Assembly: GCA_018436705.1 (NCBI GenBank)
Contig: JAHDLA010000008.1
Coordinates: forward strand, 1 to 64,000
Direction of reading: 5' to 3'
Length of the DNA stretch: 64,000 nt
Source: Sedimentibacter sp.
GTDB lineage: Bacteria; Bacillota; Clostridia; Tissierellales; Sedimentibacteraceae
Position numbers and translations under genes: made by a program. Below are positions 1 to 8,528 of this stretch, in pieces (position 1 is the first letter of the stretch; every line of letters begins with the position of its first letter). A model generated the notes under the pieces. The model was not told the DNA's origin and made no database searches. It was given only the letters and a program-made list of their open reading frames with translations.

Positions 1-85
1 GCTTATCTTTGTCTTTCTTTACTTTGGTTCTTTTTTTCTTTGAACTCTCAAAGGTTCTTATGCTGTTTTATTGTCTAGGTTCTTC

Positions 86-480
86 GCTGTTTTTTGCGAC
101 AGCTTGAATAGCTTATCACATCTTGTCGATGCTGTCAACTGGTAATTTCTTACTGATTCTTATCTTGATTTTATCTTAAGTTCAGTCCGTTGCCTGCTTT
201 TCCAATCGAATACGCTCTATCATATTTTAATTTCATATGTATAAACAACTCGTTTTTCTTGAGACAGCTTTAATAGCTTATCAGTTTCATTTGATTTTGT
301 CAAGGCTTTTTTTCTCAACATTTTTCTTATTTTCTTCATGCTTCGACAGCTTTGTTAGTTTATCACAATACTGTTTCATTGTCAACAAAATTTTTATCTG
401 TTTTTCAACCTATATTTTCATTTTGTTTCAAACGGCTGAAGCACTTTTATATTTTAGCTCAACAACTTATTCATGTCAAT
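86..480 (-). promoter_or_regulatory. Four tandem sigma-A promoters (rRNA-type)
   Basis: Read on the minus strand, four -35/-10 pairs each have exactly a 17-bp spacer. P1 is TTGACA 474-479 with TAAAAT 451-456; P2 is TTGACA 380-385 with TAAACT 357-362; P3 is TTGACA 298-303 with TAAGCT 275-280; P4 is TTGACA 133-138 with TAAGCT 110-115. P2-P4 share an AAGCTGTC element just after the -10. AT-rich sequence above P1 (480-530) could be an UP element. All point left, out of the window. Downstream, GAACCTTTGAGAGTTC near 43-58 resembles an rRNA leader/boxA region. An rRNA operon starting beyond base 1 is my inference; the promoters themselves are directly visible. The remainder of 1-595 shows no gene; the plus-strand ORFs there have no ribosome binding site. 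Confidence 0.8.
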
Positions 481-528
481 CCCTTATTTTTCTTTTATAC
501 TACTTTTTATTATTACATTTTTCATAAA

Positions 529-570
529 AAGTACACCTGAAATGCAATTTTTATTAGCATTTACAGGTGC
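529..570 (-). terminator. Rho-independent terminator of the TPR-gene operon
   Basis: On the minus strand a stem of about 12 bp (557-569 with 534-545, one bulged base) is followed by ACTTTTT. It lies 26 bp after the stop of the TPR gene and just ahead of the tandem promoters, separating the two transcription units. Confidence 0.75.
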
Positions 571-595
571 ATCTGATTAGATTATTATCTTATAA

Positions 596-1732
596 TTATT
601 TTCTATACAATTCTTCCTTGATACTTAATGCAACTGAATCATAAGGGTTGATTTTCAATGCTGTTTGAATGTCTTCCTTAGCTCTGTCCATTTGATTATT
701 ATACATTAATGCAACCGCTCTATTGCAGAACACTTCACAATTTCCAGGATCAATATTTAATAAATCTGTAAAAATCTCGGCTGCTTCCACATATTTTTTT
801 CTGCAAAGCTTGCACAATCCAAGCTCATTCAATGCATCCTTCTGCTCATGCTCTAATTTAAGCACATTTTCAAAGTATGTCTCAGCTATATCGTATTGTC
901 CTAGTGCTCTATATGCAAGGCCTATAAAAAACAACAGATTCCACCACGTTCCAAGTTGTTTGACCAAAGGAAGCAGAAGCTCCAATCCCTCTTCCGGTTT
1001 TTCTTTTAATACAAGATTATAACCTTTTTCAAAATCAACATACGGCTTTAGCTGTATTAATTCATTTCTTATCTCATCTATTCTCAAAGGGTCATCCTCG
1101 GTTTCCTGGTGCTTATTCCAAATAAGTTCTGCTTTAACATATTGCTGGCTTCTTTTATAGTAAAATCCGAGTTTATAAAGTGCTAGTGTAAATTTTTCAT
1201 CATAGTCAAGACATTTTTCAAAGTATTTATTTGCTTCTTCTAAAAAAAATTGTCCTTTCTTCGCTTCATTTTCTTCGTTATATTTTAAGCCCATTTTTTC
1301 TAGGGCAGAAGCATAGACAAAACAATTTTTTTCGTTTTCTTCTAAATTCACCAACGCTTTGCCATAAACGACTCCTCTTTCAGATTCTTCTTCATCAAAT
1401 TTATTTATACAATAGATAATATATGGTTTCAAATCAAAATTTAATTTTTCCAGCATTTTAATATAATCATCCATAAGCTCAAAATTAATATCTGAGCCGG
1501 CAATATAAATAATACCGTCTATGATGTTGCTTAGTGTAATACCGTCTACTGCATCCTGTTTCTTAATGTCTTCCAAAAGATTTTGTATCCTAACAGGTAC
1601 AGGCAGTTCTTTGTCTGGGCTATATATGTTATTTTTAAATGTTATTGATGCACCTTTTTTTATAGTAATAAAAGAAATATCATTCCTTATTTTTTCATAA
1701 AATTCTTGAAAAAATTTATCTTTTTTGTTCAT
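596..1732 (-). CDS. Tetratricopeptide-repeat protein
   Basis: The 378-residue protein has TPR-like helical pairs in its C-terminal two thirds (roughly residues 150-200 and 260-370, for example LFFIGLAYRALGQYDIAETY and GLCKLCRKKYVEAAEIF). TPRs are protein-protein interaction scaffolds. No signal peptide or membrane helix is visible, so it is probably cytoplasmic. The N-terminal 130 residues match nothing I recognise. It overlaps the 3' end of the radical SAM gene by 17 bp, so the two are surely translated from one mRNA, and it is the last gene before a terminator. Its partner may be the radical SAM enzyme or that enzyme's substrate, but this is inferred from position only. Confidence 0.75.
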   Translation of the reverse strand: MNKKDKFFQEFYEKIRNDISFITIKKGASITFKNNIYSPDKELPVPVRIQNLLEDIKKQDAVDGITLSNIIDGIIYIAGSDINFELMDDYIKMLEKLNFDLKPYIIYCINKFDEEESERGVVYGKALVNLEENEKNCFVYASALEKMGLKYNEENEAKKGQFFLEEANKYFEKCLDYDEKFTLALYKLGFYYKRSQQYVKAELIWNKHQETEDDPLRIDEIRNELIQLKPYVDFEKGYNLVLKEKPEEGLELLLPLVKQLGTWWNLLFFIGLAYRALGQYDIAETYFENVLKLEHEQKDALNELGLCKLCRKKYVEAAEIFTDLLNIDPGNCEVFCNRAVALMYNNQMDRAKEDIQTALKINPYDSVALSIKEELYRK

Positions 1733-3443
1733 AGTTCATTTCCTCCAATAGTTCATTTATTATATACGTATCGCATCTATTAAAAATATTATCCTTTTCT
1801 TTATATACAAATAATGTGGCCTGATTACCTATATCTACTATTCTAAATTCATTTGCTATTTTTTCTTTTGCCTCTTTTCCAAAATACTTTTCTTTAAATT
1901 TAATGTCATATGCCAGATGCTTTTTTATAATTTTGTACTTGTCTTCCGAATTTCTGTTTAGATAGTCTGGTATATCTTCATAATGATTATTAAGCACATA
2001 ATCATATTTTATGCATTCTGTGAATTCATCCGTCAAGTATCTATTATAGTCCATATATTCATACAATATTTTATAAAGCTTTTTTCTGCTGTGCGCCATT
2101 TTATATAAACTCTGATGTTTCCAGTAAAGGCTAAAATCTTCATAAAATTCAAATGCTGATTTAACAAAATTATTTTTCAGTATATAATTAAGCGATTTTT
2201 CAAAATACTTCTCATTATAATATCTATCAACTAGTTCTTCTATGTTTTTTAGTTTCAAGAGATCTTCAGCAGAAATATACTTTGTGCATATGACTTCATA
2301 GGGAGATGTTCTTCTATATCTTATCCCATGTTTTTCAACATCTGAATATATCTTTGTTCCTTTTAACACTTTTAAAAACCCTAGCTGTATTTTTTCAGCA
2401 CTCATTCCATGTATTCCGTCAAATGACTTTTTAAATGTTCCATAGTTTTCATAAGGGAGTCCTGCTATTAAATCAAGATGAATATGAATGTTTTTCCCAT
2501 TTCGTATACTGTTAATCACTCGTCTAAGCTTTTCTATATCCATATGCCTATTTATTTCAGCAAGTGTCTCACTATTCAAAGACTGAACACCTATTTCAAA
2601 CTGAAACATATTGACTGGTACAGTATTAATGTAATGTAAAAATTCATCATTAATAATATCTGCCGTTATTTCAAAATGAATTGTCATGTTATTATTATTG
2701 TTTTCAATGATAAATTCCATAATTTCCATTGCTCTTTTATAATCGGCATTAAACGTCCTGTCTACAAATTTTATTTGCCTTGCCTTTGTATCTAAAAGTA
2801 TCTTTAAATCTTTTTTTACTCTTTCAAGAGAAAAATTTCTTATTCTTTTATCTATTGAAGACATGCAAAAGCTACATCTAAAGGGGCACCCTCTAGATGA
2901 TTCATAATATATAATTTTATCTTCAAAACTTTCCCTTTCTTCATATGGATAATTAATTATATCCAAGTTCATAATTGGATCTCTTTGTTTGTTTATTACT
3001 ACATTCCCACTCTCTCTATAAGCAAACCCATCTATATTTCTAAAACAGGAATTGTCTTTTTGATATTCAAGCAAAAACTCTCTGAATGTTACTTCTCCTT
3101 CTCCAAAAATAACATAATCCACATACGGCTCATTATCCATAAATTTATTAATTTCAAATGAAACTTCTGGACCTCCGCACAAAATTTCGACGTCTGTTTT
3201 TGCTTCTTTTATTATATATGCCAATTCTTTTATGTATTCTATATTCCATACATATGTTGAAAAACATATTAAATCCGCATTTGCAGAAAATATCTCATCC
3301 AGTATATAGTCTTGCTTCTGATTAATAGTAAACTCTTTTATTTCCATGTCAATTTTATCGTTGTGACAAAATTTCTTCAAGTATCTTACTGCTAGATTAG
3401 CATGTATAAATTTTGAATCAAGAGTTATTAGCAAAATTTTCAT
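1716..3443 (-). CDS. B12-binding-domain radical SAM protein (DUF4080 type)
   Basis: The 575-residue protein starts with a Rossmann-like B12-binding domain (residues 1-130, MKILLITLDSKFIHANLAVR and an LCGGPEVSF segment). A radical SAM core follows, with the cluster motif GCPFRCSFC around residues 190-200 that binds the [4Fe-4S] cluster and SAM. The C-terminal part resembles the DUF4080 extension found in this subgroup. Such enzymes carry out SAM-dependent radical chemistry, often methylation of an unactivated carbon; the substrate here is unknown. It overlaps the upstream unknown gene by 4 bp and the downstream TPR gene by 17 bp, so all three form one translationally coupled operon. Family assignment is firm; reaction is not. 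Confidence 0.85.
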   Translation of the reverse strand: MKILLITLDSKFIHANLAVRYLKKFCHNDKIDMEIKEFTINQKQDYILDEIFSANADLICFSTYVWNIEYIKELAYIIKEAKTDVEILCGGPEVSFEINKFMDNEPYVDYVIFGEGEVTFREFLLEYQKDNSCFRNIDGFAYRESGNVVINKQRDPIMNLDIINYPYEERESFEDKIIYYESSRGCPFRCSFCMSSIDKRIRNFSLERVKKDLKILLDTKARQIKFVDRTFNADYKRAMEIMEFIIENNNNNMTIHFEITADIINDEFLHYINTVPVNMFQFEIGVQSLNSETLAEINRHMDIEKLRRVINSIRNGKNIHIHLDLIAGLPYENYGTFKKSFDGIHGMSAEKIQLGFLKVLKGTKIYSDVEKHGIRYRRTSPYEVICTKYISAEDLLKLKNIEELVDRYYNEKYFEKSLNYILKNNFVKSAFEFYEDFSLYWKHQSLYKMAHSRKKLYKILYEYMDYNRYLTDEFTECIKYDYVLNNHYEDIPDYLNRNSEDKYKIIKKHLAYDIKFKEKYFGKEAKEKIANEFRIVDIGNQATLFVYKEKDNIFNRCDTYIINELLEEMNYEQKR

Positions 3444-4318
3444 ATGTTCACCTTCATAAGCCCTGACTTATTTCTCAATATTACTTCATTTTTACCTCTT
3501 TTTATGACCAAGCACTTTCCCAAAAACGGATGAGTGAAGGACGAATATTTCAGTAGTTCTTTAACATCAGGTATGTTGCAATGTGGTACTTTAAGCTTTT
3601 CAGGATTTATTATTCCCTTTCTCAGTTTATATAAATATGAAGAAAAACTCGACAATACTGTTTCTTCACTTATTTCAGTTTTTATTTTTTCCTCTGTATC
3701 AAGCAGATATTGAAGAGATTTAAATTTATCAATCAGTTCATCCGTCATTAACTTGTTTTCTGAAAGAATTTTAATCCTTTCTTTTTCAAATTTTATCAAA
3801 CTGATTTTATTAACTTCCATATTATTACACTTTAAAAAATCTTTAAAAGAAAAATTAATTACTCTCTCTCTGCTCAGTTCAGTTATATTTTCTATATAAT
3901 TATCTTTGCTTAAATATTCGAAAATTGCAGATGAAAGAATAATTGTATTTAATATAGCTTTTTTGCTTGAAGAATAAAAAAACGTCGCTCTAAGTACTTC
4001 ATTTAATAATACATCCCATTGTGTATTAGCTATGATTATAGGCATAATTTTATATTCCAGCAGTAAATCATCGCGTTCTGAAGGCTTTTTATGTTTATAA
4101 TAATAGTCTAAATTATCATCATTTCCGTTTTTATAGCATGAGAATAGTTCAATTTCTTTTTCATATCTTTCTTTATCAAACATACAGCCAATAGTGTCTT
4201 CAAATGGCATAAGCGACTTTACCCCTAATATAAATAACTGTAATTTAATATCTGGAAGTTTGTCACCTGAATTATCTTCGTAGCAAAATTTAAGCAAACC
4301 ATATATTTTTGATAGCAT
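3440..4318 (-). CDS. Hypothetical protein, first gene of radical SAM operon
   Basis: I do not recognise this 292-residue protein. It has no signal peptide or clear membrane helix; it is mixed helix with many charged residues and a short basic beta-rich tail (GKCLVIKRGKNEVILRNK). Its stop overlaps the start of the B12-radical SAM gene by 4 bp, so it is coupled to it and may be an accessory factor or a substrate-binding partner. The AAGGAG ribosome binding site begins immediately after the U-tract of the terminator of the upstream transglycosylase gene, so its transcription depends on read-through or on a promoter hidden in that hairpin. Confidence 0.7.
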   Translation of the reverse strand: MLSKIYGLLKFCYEDNSGDKLPDIKLQLFILGVKSLMPFEDTIGCMFDKERYEKEIELFSCYKNGNDDNLDYYYKHKKPSERDDLLLEYKIMPIIIANTQWDVLLNEVLRATFFYSSSKKAILNTIILSSAIFEYLSKDNYIENITELSRERVINFSFKDFLKCNNMEVNKISLIKFEKERIKILSENKLMTDELIDKFKSLQYLLDTEEKIKTEISEETVLSSFSSYLYKLRKGIINPEKLKVPHCNIPDVKELLKYSSFTHPFLGKCLVIKRGKNEVILRNKSGLMKVNI

Positions 4319-4328
4319 TCTTGCTCCT

Positions 4329-4364
4329 TAAAAAAAATAGAATCCACGTAATCCGTGGTTCTAT
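4329..4364 (-). terminator. Terminator after lytic transglycosylase gene
   Basis: On the minus strand an 11-12 bp stem (4354-4364 with 4337-4348, one mismatch) with loop GATTA is followed by eight T residues (4336-4329). It lies 42 bp after the transglycosylase stop and ends about 10 bp before the next start codon. Confidence 0.85.
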
Positions 4365-4405
4365 TATACATTCTTAACTAAAAATAATAAAGTACCTTTT
4401 TATTT

Positions 4406-5065
4406 CTATGATTTCTTTTCTGTAGATTCATGTACAAAACTTTCTTCGTATTCATATGCAAACTTTAAAACCATATTTGAATAATCACTGACAGCAGAGT
4501 TTCCATTATTGTTATTTTCCATATATTCAATAAGTCCTATTTGTCCTCTGTTATAAGCAGTCAACGCCTTATGAATGTCGTTATTATACAATTCAACCAG
4601 ATAAGCAATCTGTGTAATTGTAAGCTTTAAATTATATCTTGTTTCAAACAGCTTGTCAGGATCGTAAACATATCCCAAATTCTCTGCAACCGGTTTAGCT
4701 GTATTTTCCATAAGTTGTCCGAGTCCTCTTTCCCCTGCTGCCCCTTGCGCTACTGGATTAAAGTCGCTTTCTCTTTTAATAACTCCAAGCACTATAAAAG
4801 GATCTATATTTTTGTTTTTACACTCATTAACAAGAAATTCAGAATCATCATACTCAAAATTTGTTAAGCTGCAAATATATTCTATTAATTCTTTTTGCAT
4901 CAAGAATGAATTTTTTAAATCATATATCATAGCATGTCTTCTAACTATGTCAAATTGATGATCTGATATATCATCAGCAACAGCAACCATGCTTAAATTC
5001 ACCATCATAAAATAAGACAGCATGCATATAACAAGGAGTACAGCAAAATACTTTTCGAGCTTCAT
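4406..5065 (-). CDS. Lytic transglycosylase, SLT domain, secreted
   Basis: The 219-residue protein has an N-terminal hydrophobic segment (residues 7-29) acting as signal peptide or anchor. An SLT/goose-lysozyme-like domain spans about residues 85-200. The catalytic glutamate is in KRESDFNP (about residue 99), followed by GERGLGQLM and LTAYNRGQ, all standard for this family. It would cleave the MurNAc-GlcNAc bond of peptidoglycan with anhydro-sugar formation, outside the membrane. It is a single-gene unit: a good promoter lies at 5094-5122 and a strong terminator at 4329-4364. Involvement in wall remodelling or sporulation cannot be told from sequence. Confidence 0.88.
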   Translation of the reverse strand: MKLEKYFAVLLVICMLSYFMMVNLSMVAVADDISDHQFDIVRRHAMIYDLKNSFLMQKELIEYICSLTNFEYDDSEFLVNECKNKNIDPFIVLGVIKRESDFNPVAQGAAGERGLGQLMENTAKPVAENLGYVYDPDKLFETRYNLKLTITQIAYLVELYNNDIHKALTAYNRGQIGLIEYMENNNNGNSAVSDYSNMVLKFAYEYEESFVHESTEKKS

Positions 5066-5093
5066 TTTATCACCCTTTCATGTTTGTTAACTA

Positions 5094-5122
5094 ATTATAT
5101 TTTTACTTTTTAATTAGGTCAA
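5094..5122 (-). promoter_or_regulatory. Sigma-A promoter of lytic transglycosylase gene
   Basis: On the minus strand TTGACC (5117-5122), a 17-bp spacer and a perfect TATAAT (5094-5099) precede the gene, placing transcription start near 5087 and leaving a very short leader before the start codon at 5065. Confidence 0.75.
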
Positions 5123-5196
5123 CGAAAAAAGATGACATGTATTGTTGAAATGTGGAGCATTATGACAATACAAGGGTGATTAATAAGAAATCAGTT

Positions 5197-5226
5197 TAAA
5201 AAAGAACAACACTTAGGTTGTTCTTT
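5197..5226 (-). terminator. Terminator after argS
   Basis: A perfect 10-bp stem AAAGAACAAC/GTTGTTCTTT with a 6-nt loop and a following T run on the minus strand, 7 bp after the argS stop codon. Confidence 0.9.
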
Positions 5227-5232
5227 AATATA

Positions 5233-6939
5233 TTACATTCTCTCAGGTGTTTCCATGCCTAAAAGTTCCATGCCTTTTTTAAGAACCGTATTAACAGACT
5301 TAGTCAATAACAGTCTTGCTTTTTTCACTTCAACATCATCAGTTATTATAGGATTGTCATGATAGAATCGATTAAACTCTTGAGCAAGTCCTACAATGTA
5401 CCTTGTAATGAAAAATGGCTCATATTTATCGTGAGAACTTAAAACCGCGGCTTTAAATCCTTCAAGCTTTCTGATTACATTAAATGACTCTTTATCCGTT
5501 AAAATAGAATAGTCCACATCATCACTGATTTTAATATCACTCTTGCGAATAACGCTGCATGTTCTCGCATATGTGTACTGTACATATGGTCCTGTTTCTC
5601 CTTCAAAGCTCAGTGTTTTTTCCCATGAGAACGTATAATCCTTTATTCTGTTGTTAAATAACTCTTGGAATATTACCGCTCCTATTCCAACTTGCTTAGC
5701 AACTTCTTCCTTGTTTTCCAAGTCAGTATTTCTTTCGTTTATTATGTCCATTGTTTTTTCAATCGCTTTGTTCAATACATCTTCGAGGAATACTACGCGT
5801 CCCTTACGTGTTGCAAGGGCACCATCCTCTAAGCTTACTGTACCGAACATAACATGCACACAATCTTCTGCCCAGTCGTATCCCATTAATTCAATAACTT
5901 TTTTCCATTGCTCAAAGTGCAGTTTTTGAGGTGCTCCAACTACATATATATTTTTGTAAAAATCGTATGTCTTTTTCCTGTACATTGCAGCTGCAATGTC
6001 CCTTGTAACATAAAGGGTTGATCCATCACTTTTTTGTATTACAGCATCAGTCAATCCATATTGTTGAAGCTCTACAATTTTAGCTCCTTCTGAATCTTTT
6101 AAAAGTCCTTTATCTTCAAGCTCATCTAACACTGCCTGCATCTTATCCGAGTAGAAACTTTCACCTGCATATGAGTCAAACTTGATGTTTAACATGTTAT
6201 AAACTCTGTTGAACTCCTTAAGGCTAACTTCTCTGAACCATGTCCAGAGTTTTTTCGCCTCCTCATTTCCGCTCTCCAGCTCTTTAAACCAATACCTTGC
6301 TTCGTCTCTATATTCAGGATGTTCCTCTATTTCCTGGTTATATCTTACATAAAGTTTCAAAAGCTCTTTTATAGGATCATTCTCAATTGCCTCCACCACT
6401 TCAGGAGTTCCCCATTTTTTATACGCTGATATAAGCATGCCAAATTGAGTACCATAATCTCCTAAATGGTTAATTGTAATTGTATTATACCCTAAGTATT
6501 TATAAACCTTATAAATAGAATTTCCTATTATTGTAGTTCTTATATGGCCAATGTGAAACGGTTTGGCTATATTTGGAGAAGAAAATTCAACAATGACATT
6601 TTTCCCTTCACCTACGTTTGTACTTCCGTAATTTTCTTTTTCCTCGTATACAAGCTTTAATATTCTTTCGGCAAAATGTTTTTTATCTACGAAAAAATTA
6701 ACGTAAGGTCCGGCGCTTTCAATTTTTTCAAATTCTTCCGTTGAATTTATTTTGCCTGCGATTTCAGAAGCAATAATTGCAGGAGATTTTCTGTATTTCT
6801 TTGCAAATTTAAAACATGGCACAGCATAGTCTCCCATATCCTGGCTTGGGGGTATCTCAATCATTGCAAGAGCTTCATCTAAAGACAGTTCATTTTCTAT
6901 AGATGTAAACAACTCAGCTGCTCTAACTTTAAAATCCAT
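5233..6939 (-). CDS. argS: Arginyl-tRNA synthetase
   Basis: This 568-residue class I synthetase charges tRNA-Arg with arginine in the cytosol. The N-terminal Add-1 domain that contacts the tRNA D-loop covers about residues 1-100. The HIGH motif is at residues 129-132 (SPNIAKPFHIGHIRTT). The KMSKS loop is degenerate, as usual for ArgRS (region around TVSLEDGALATRKG). The C-terminal DALR-type anticodon-binding helices end in GMELLGMETPERM, typical of the family. The ribosome binding site is GGAGGATAG upstream of the ATG. It is monocistronic with a strong terminator. I looked for a T-box leader in 6940-7079 and saw none. Confidence 0.97.
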   Translation of the reverse strand: MDFKVRAAELFTSIENELSLDEALAMIEIPPSQDMGDYAVPCFKFAKKYRKSPAIIASEIAGKINSTEEFEKIESAGPYVNFFVDKKHFAERILKLVYEEKENYGSTNVGEGKNVIVEFSSPNIAKPFHIGHIRTTIIGNSIYKVYKYLGYNTITINHLGDYGTQFGMLISAYKKWGTPEVVEAIENDPIKELLKLYVRYNQEIEEHPEYRDEARYWFKELESGNEEAKKLWTWFREVSLKEFNRVYNMLNIKFDSYAGESFYSDKMQAVLDELEDKGLLKDSEGAKIVELQQYGLTDAVIQKSDGSTLYVTRDIAAAMYRKKTYDFYKNIYVVGAPQKLHFEQWKKVIELMGYDWAEDCVHVMFGTVSLEDGALATRKGRVVFLEDVLNKAIEKTMDIINERNTDLENKEEVAKQVGIGAVIFQELFNNRIKDYTFSWEKTLSFEGETGPYVQYTYARTCSVIRKSDIKISDDVDYSILTDKESFNVIRKLEGFKAAVLSSHDKYEPFFITRYIVGLAQEFNRFYHDNPIITDDVEVKKARLLLTKSVNTVLKKGMELLGMETPERM

Positions 6940-7079
6940 ATCTATCCTCCATAGGTTCTACCTATTATGTAGTAATTTATTTAATACTGCAATCATTTAT
7001 TACGCTAAAAAGCTGCAAAGTATCTGTATGTATATAATTTTATTGTTATATAATAACACGGTAAATTTTATATGTCAAT

Positions 7080-8159
7080 TTACAAATCCAGCTCTGTCTC
7101 CCCGTCTCCTTGAGTTATATGCCATTTGTCGTGTGCAGTTATTTCATCTAAAGTAACTTTATCTGACAGTATATTGGCAATCATCATATTATTTTTAGGC
7201 GGCTTTCTTGTAAGCATAAATCCATGTCCCAGCAAAACTTTTTTATATTCTCCGTAAAGTCCCGTTCCTACCACAACATATTCAATTTCATTGTCATAGC
7301 AGTATTTTGAGACTCCATTAGCCAAGGCATTTATGAGCCTCTCACTTGTTGGATCTGTAAAGAACTCCACCGCAGATGTCATCTTAGAACCATTGGCAAA
7401 TGAATTGTGTAAAATAGCAAATCCTACTATTTCTCCATTATATTTTGCAAGTATAGTTACATAATCTACGTCTGGTCTTTCATTATACCTATAGTTCAAG
7501 TACTTATAATCTCTTACGAGGCATACATTATATTTTGATTTATATTTATCCCAGCATTGCTGGATGCTTTGAGGAACTTTGTCAAGAATTTCAAATTTAA
7601 TATCTTTATCCATTACTCTTGTCAATCTGCTCTTCATAAATGTAGAATAAATCGAATTGCCTATCGCTGCCAGTAGCCCTATCTTTATTCTTCTTTTTAA
7701 TATATTTGTTATTAATATAGGTTTTACATACACTTCCTTCTCAAACAATGTGGGCCAGCCGAATCTCTGATAAGCGGGATATGACTGGTCATTGGCAAGA
7801 CCTATAACAACATCCACTCCATCTTGAAGTCCTCTCTCACAGGAATTCTGCGTCATTTTTCTGAATATTCCCTGCCTTTTGTAGTCCGGATGTGTCATTG
7901 ATTTAACTGAGTGGGCTGTTAAAAGAATTTTTCCGTTTACGTACAACTCATTGGGAAGAAGCCCATCACAACCGATTACCTTATCTCCTTCTTTTAGTAA
8001 ATACATCATGTTTCCCGATTTATTATAAGGGTTTTTTTCAAAAAGCCATTCATACATCTCTTTTTTACTGTTTGTATTTTCTCCAAAGGATATCACCGAT
8101 AACTCTTCAAATGCTTCAAAATCTCTGTCCATATCTAATCTTACTATTTCTCTTTCCAT
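7080..8159 (-). CDS. GNAT-family N-acetyltransferase
   Basis: The 359-residue protein has an N-terminal GNAT fold (about residues 1-150) with the acetyl-CoA pyrophosphate-binding motif HPDYKRQGIFRKMT near residues 92-105, and then GLANDQSYPAYQRFGW, a typical GNAT motif B segment. The length and the second half (residues 190-330, with HPF-like beta strands) suggest a duplicated GNAT or Eis-like arrangement. It would transfer acetyl from acetyl-CoA to an amine; the substrate is unknown. GGAGG lies just before the ATG. It is divergent from the ABC-F gene across a 369-bp spacer. An aminoglycoside substrate is possible but not supported by a specific motif. Confidence 0.8.
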   Translation of the reverse strand: MEREIVRLDMDRDFEAFEELSVISFGENTNSKKEMYEWLFEKNPYNKSGNMMYLLKEGDKVIGCDGLLPNELYVNGKILLTAHSVKSMTHPDYKRQGIFRKMTQNSCERGLQDGVDVVIGLANDQSYPAYQRFGWPTLFEKEVYVKPILITNILKRRIKIGLLAAIGNSIYSTFMKSRLTRVMDKDIKFEILDKVPQSIQQCWDKYKSKYNVCLVRDYKYLNYRYNERPDVDYVTILAKYNGEIVGFAILHNSFANGSKMTSAVEFFTDPTSERLINALANGVSKYCYDNEIEYVVVGTGLYGEYKKVLLGHGFMLTRKPPKNNMMIANILSDKVTLDEITAHDKWHITQGDGETELDL

Positions 8160-8287
8160 ACGACCTCCTGATAATTAATACCTGGTTTATCTTCTATTTT
8201 ATGTAATTTATATTTTATTATAATGTTTATAGTATTAAAATGCAAAAGTAATTTAAAAAAATTGAAAACAAACATAGTTTTTCAGAT

Positions 8288-8316
8288 TTGACAAATAAAA
8301 TTACTCATATTATAAT
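8288..8316 (+). promoter_or_regulatory. Consensus sigma-A promoter of the ABC-F gene
   Basis: TTGACA (8288-8293), a 17-bp spacer and TATAAT (8311-8316) form a perfect consensus promoter. Transcription should start near 8323, giving a leader of about 205 nt before the ABC-F start codon. Confidence 0.88.
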
Positions 8317-8322
8317 ATAGGT

Positions 8323-8528
8323 TAATCTGATAAAAGAAAGGTAATAGGTGGAATGATTAGATAATTTGCTTTTGATTATGTAAAAAATAAACAAACCTGA
8401 AATGGTTAATTATTGACACATTATATTGAGAGTAAATTAATTTCCATACCTTATTTTATACAATGCATATTTTCCGTTGTTTATTTTTTGTTTGGTGTTA
8501 ATTTTCTCTCTTAAGGAGGGATTTTTTT
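8323..8528 (+). promoter_or_regulatory. Long 5' leader of ABC-F gene, candidate attenuator
   Basis: The 205-nt leader contains a possible three-codon upstream ORF, ATG ATT AGA TAA (8353-8364, Met-Ile-Arg), with AAAGG 11 nt ahead. It also has a 13-nt perfect complementarity between 8382-8394 and 8477-8489, the latter ending in a run of six T. This could be a mutually exclusive terminator/anti-terminator switch. ABC-F resistance genes are commonly controlled by antibiotic-responsive leader attenuation; that is family knowledge, the specific mechanism here is inference. A second TTGACA at 8413-8418 has only a poor -10 behind it. The rest of 8160-8528 shows no gene. Confidence 0.5.

Noticed and set aside
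237..540. Two plus-strand ORFs of 62-96 codons in the left spacer
   Set aside because: They have no ribosome binding site, hydrophobic low-complexity translation from T-rich DNA, and run opposite to and through the tandem promoters.
6940..7079. T-box leader for argS
   Set aside because: No specifier loop, T-box sequence or terminator/antiterminator pair is visible in the 140 bp.
8413..8441. Second promoter (TTGACA 8413) for the ABC-F gene
   Set aside because: The hexamer at 17 bp is ATTAAT, lacking the key second-position A of the -10; the perfect promoter at 8288 is far better.
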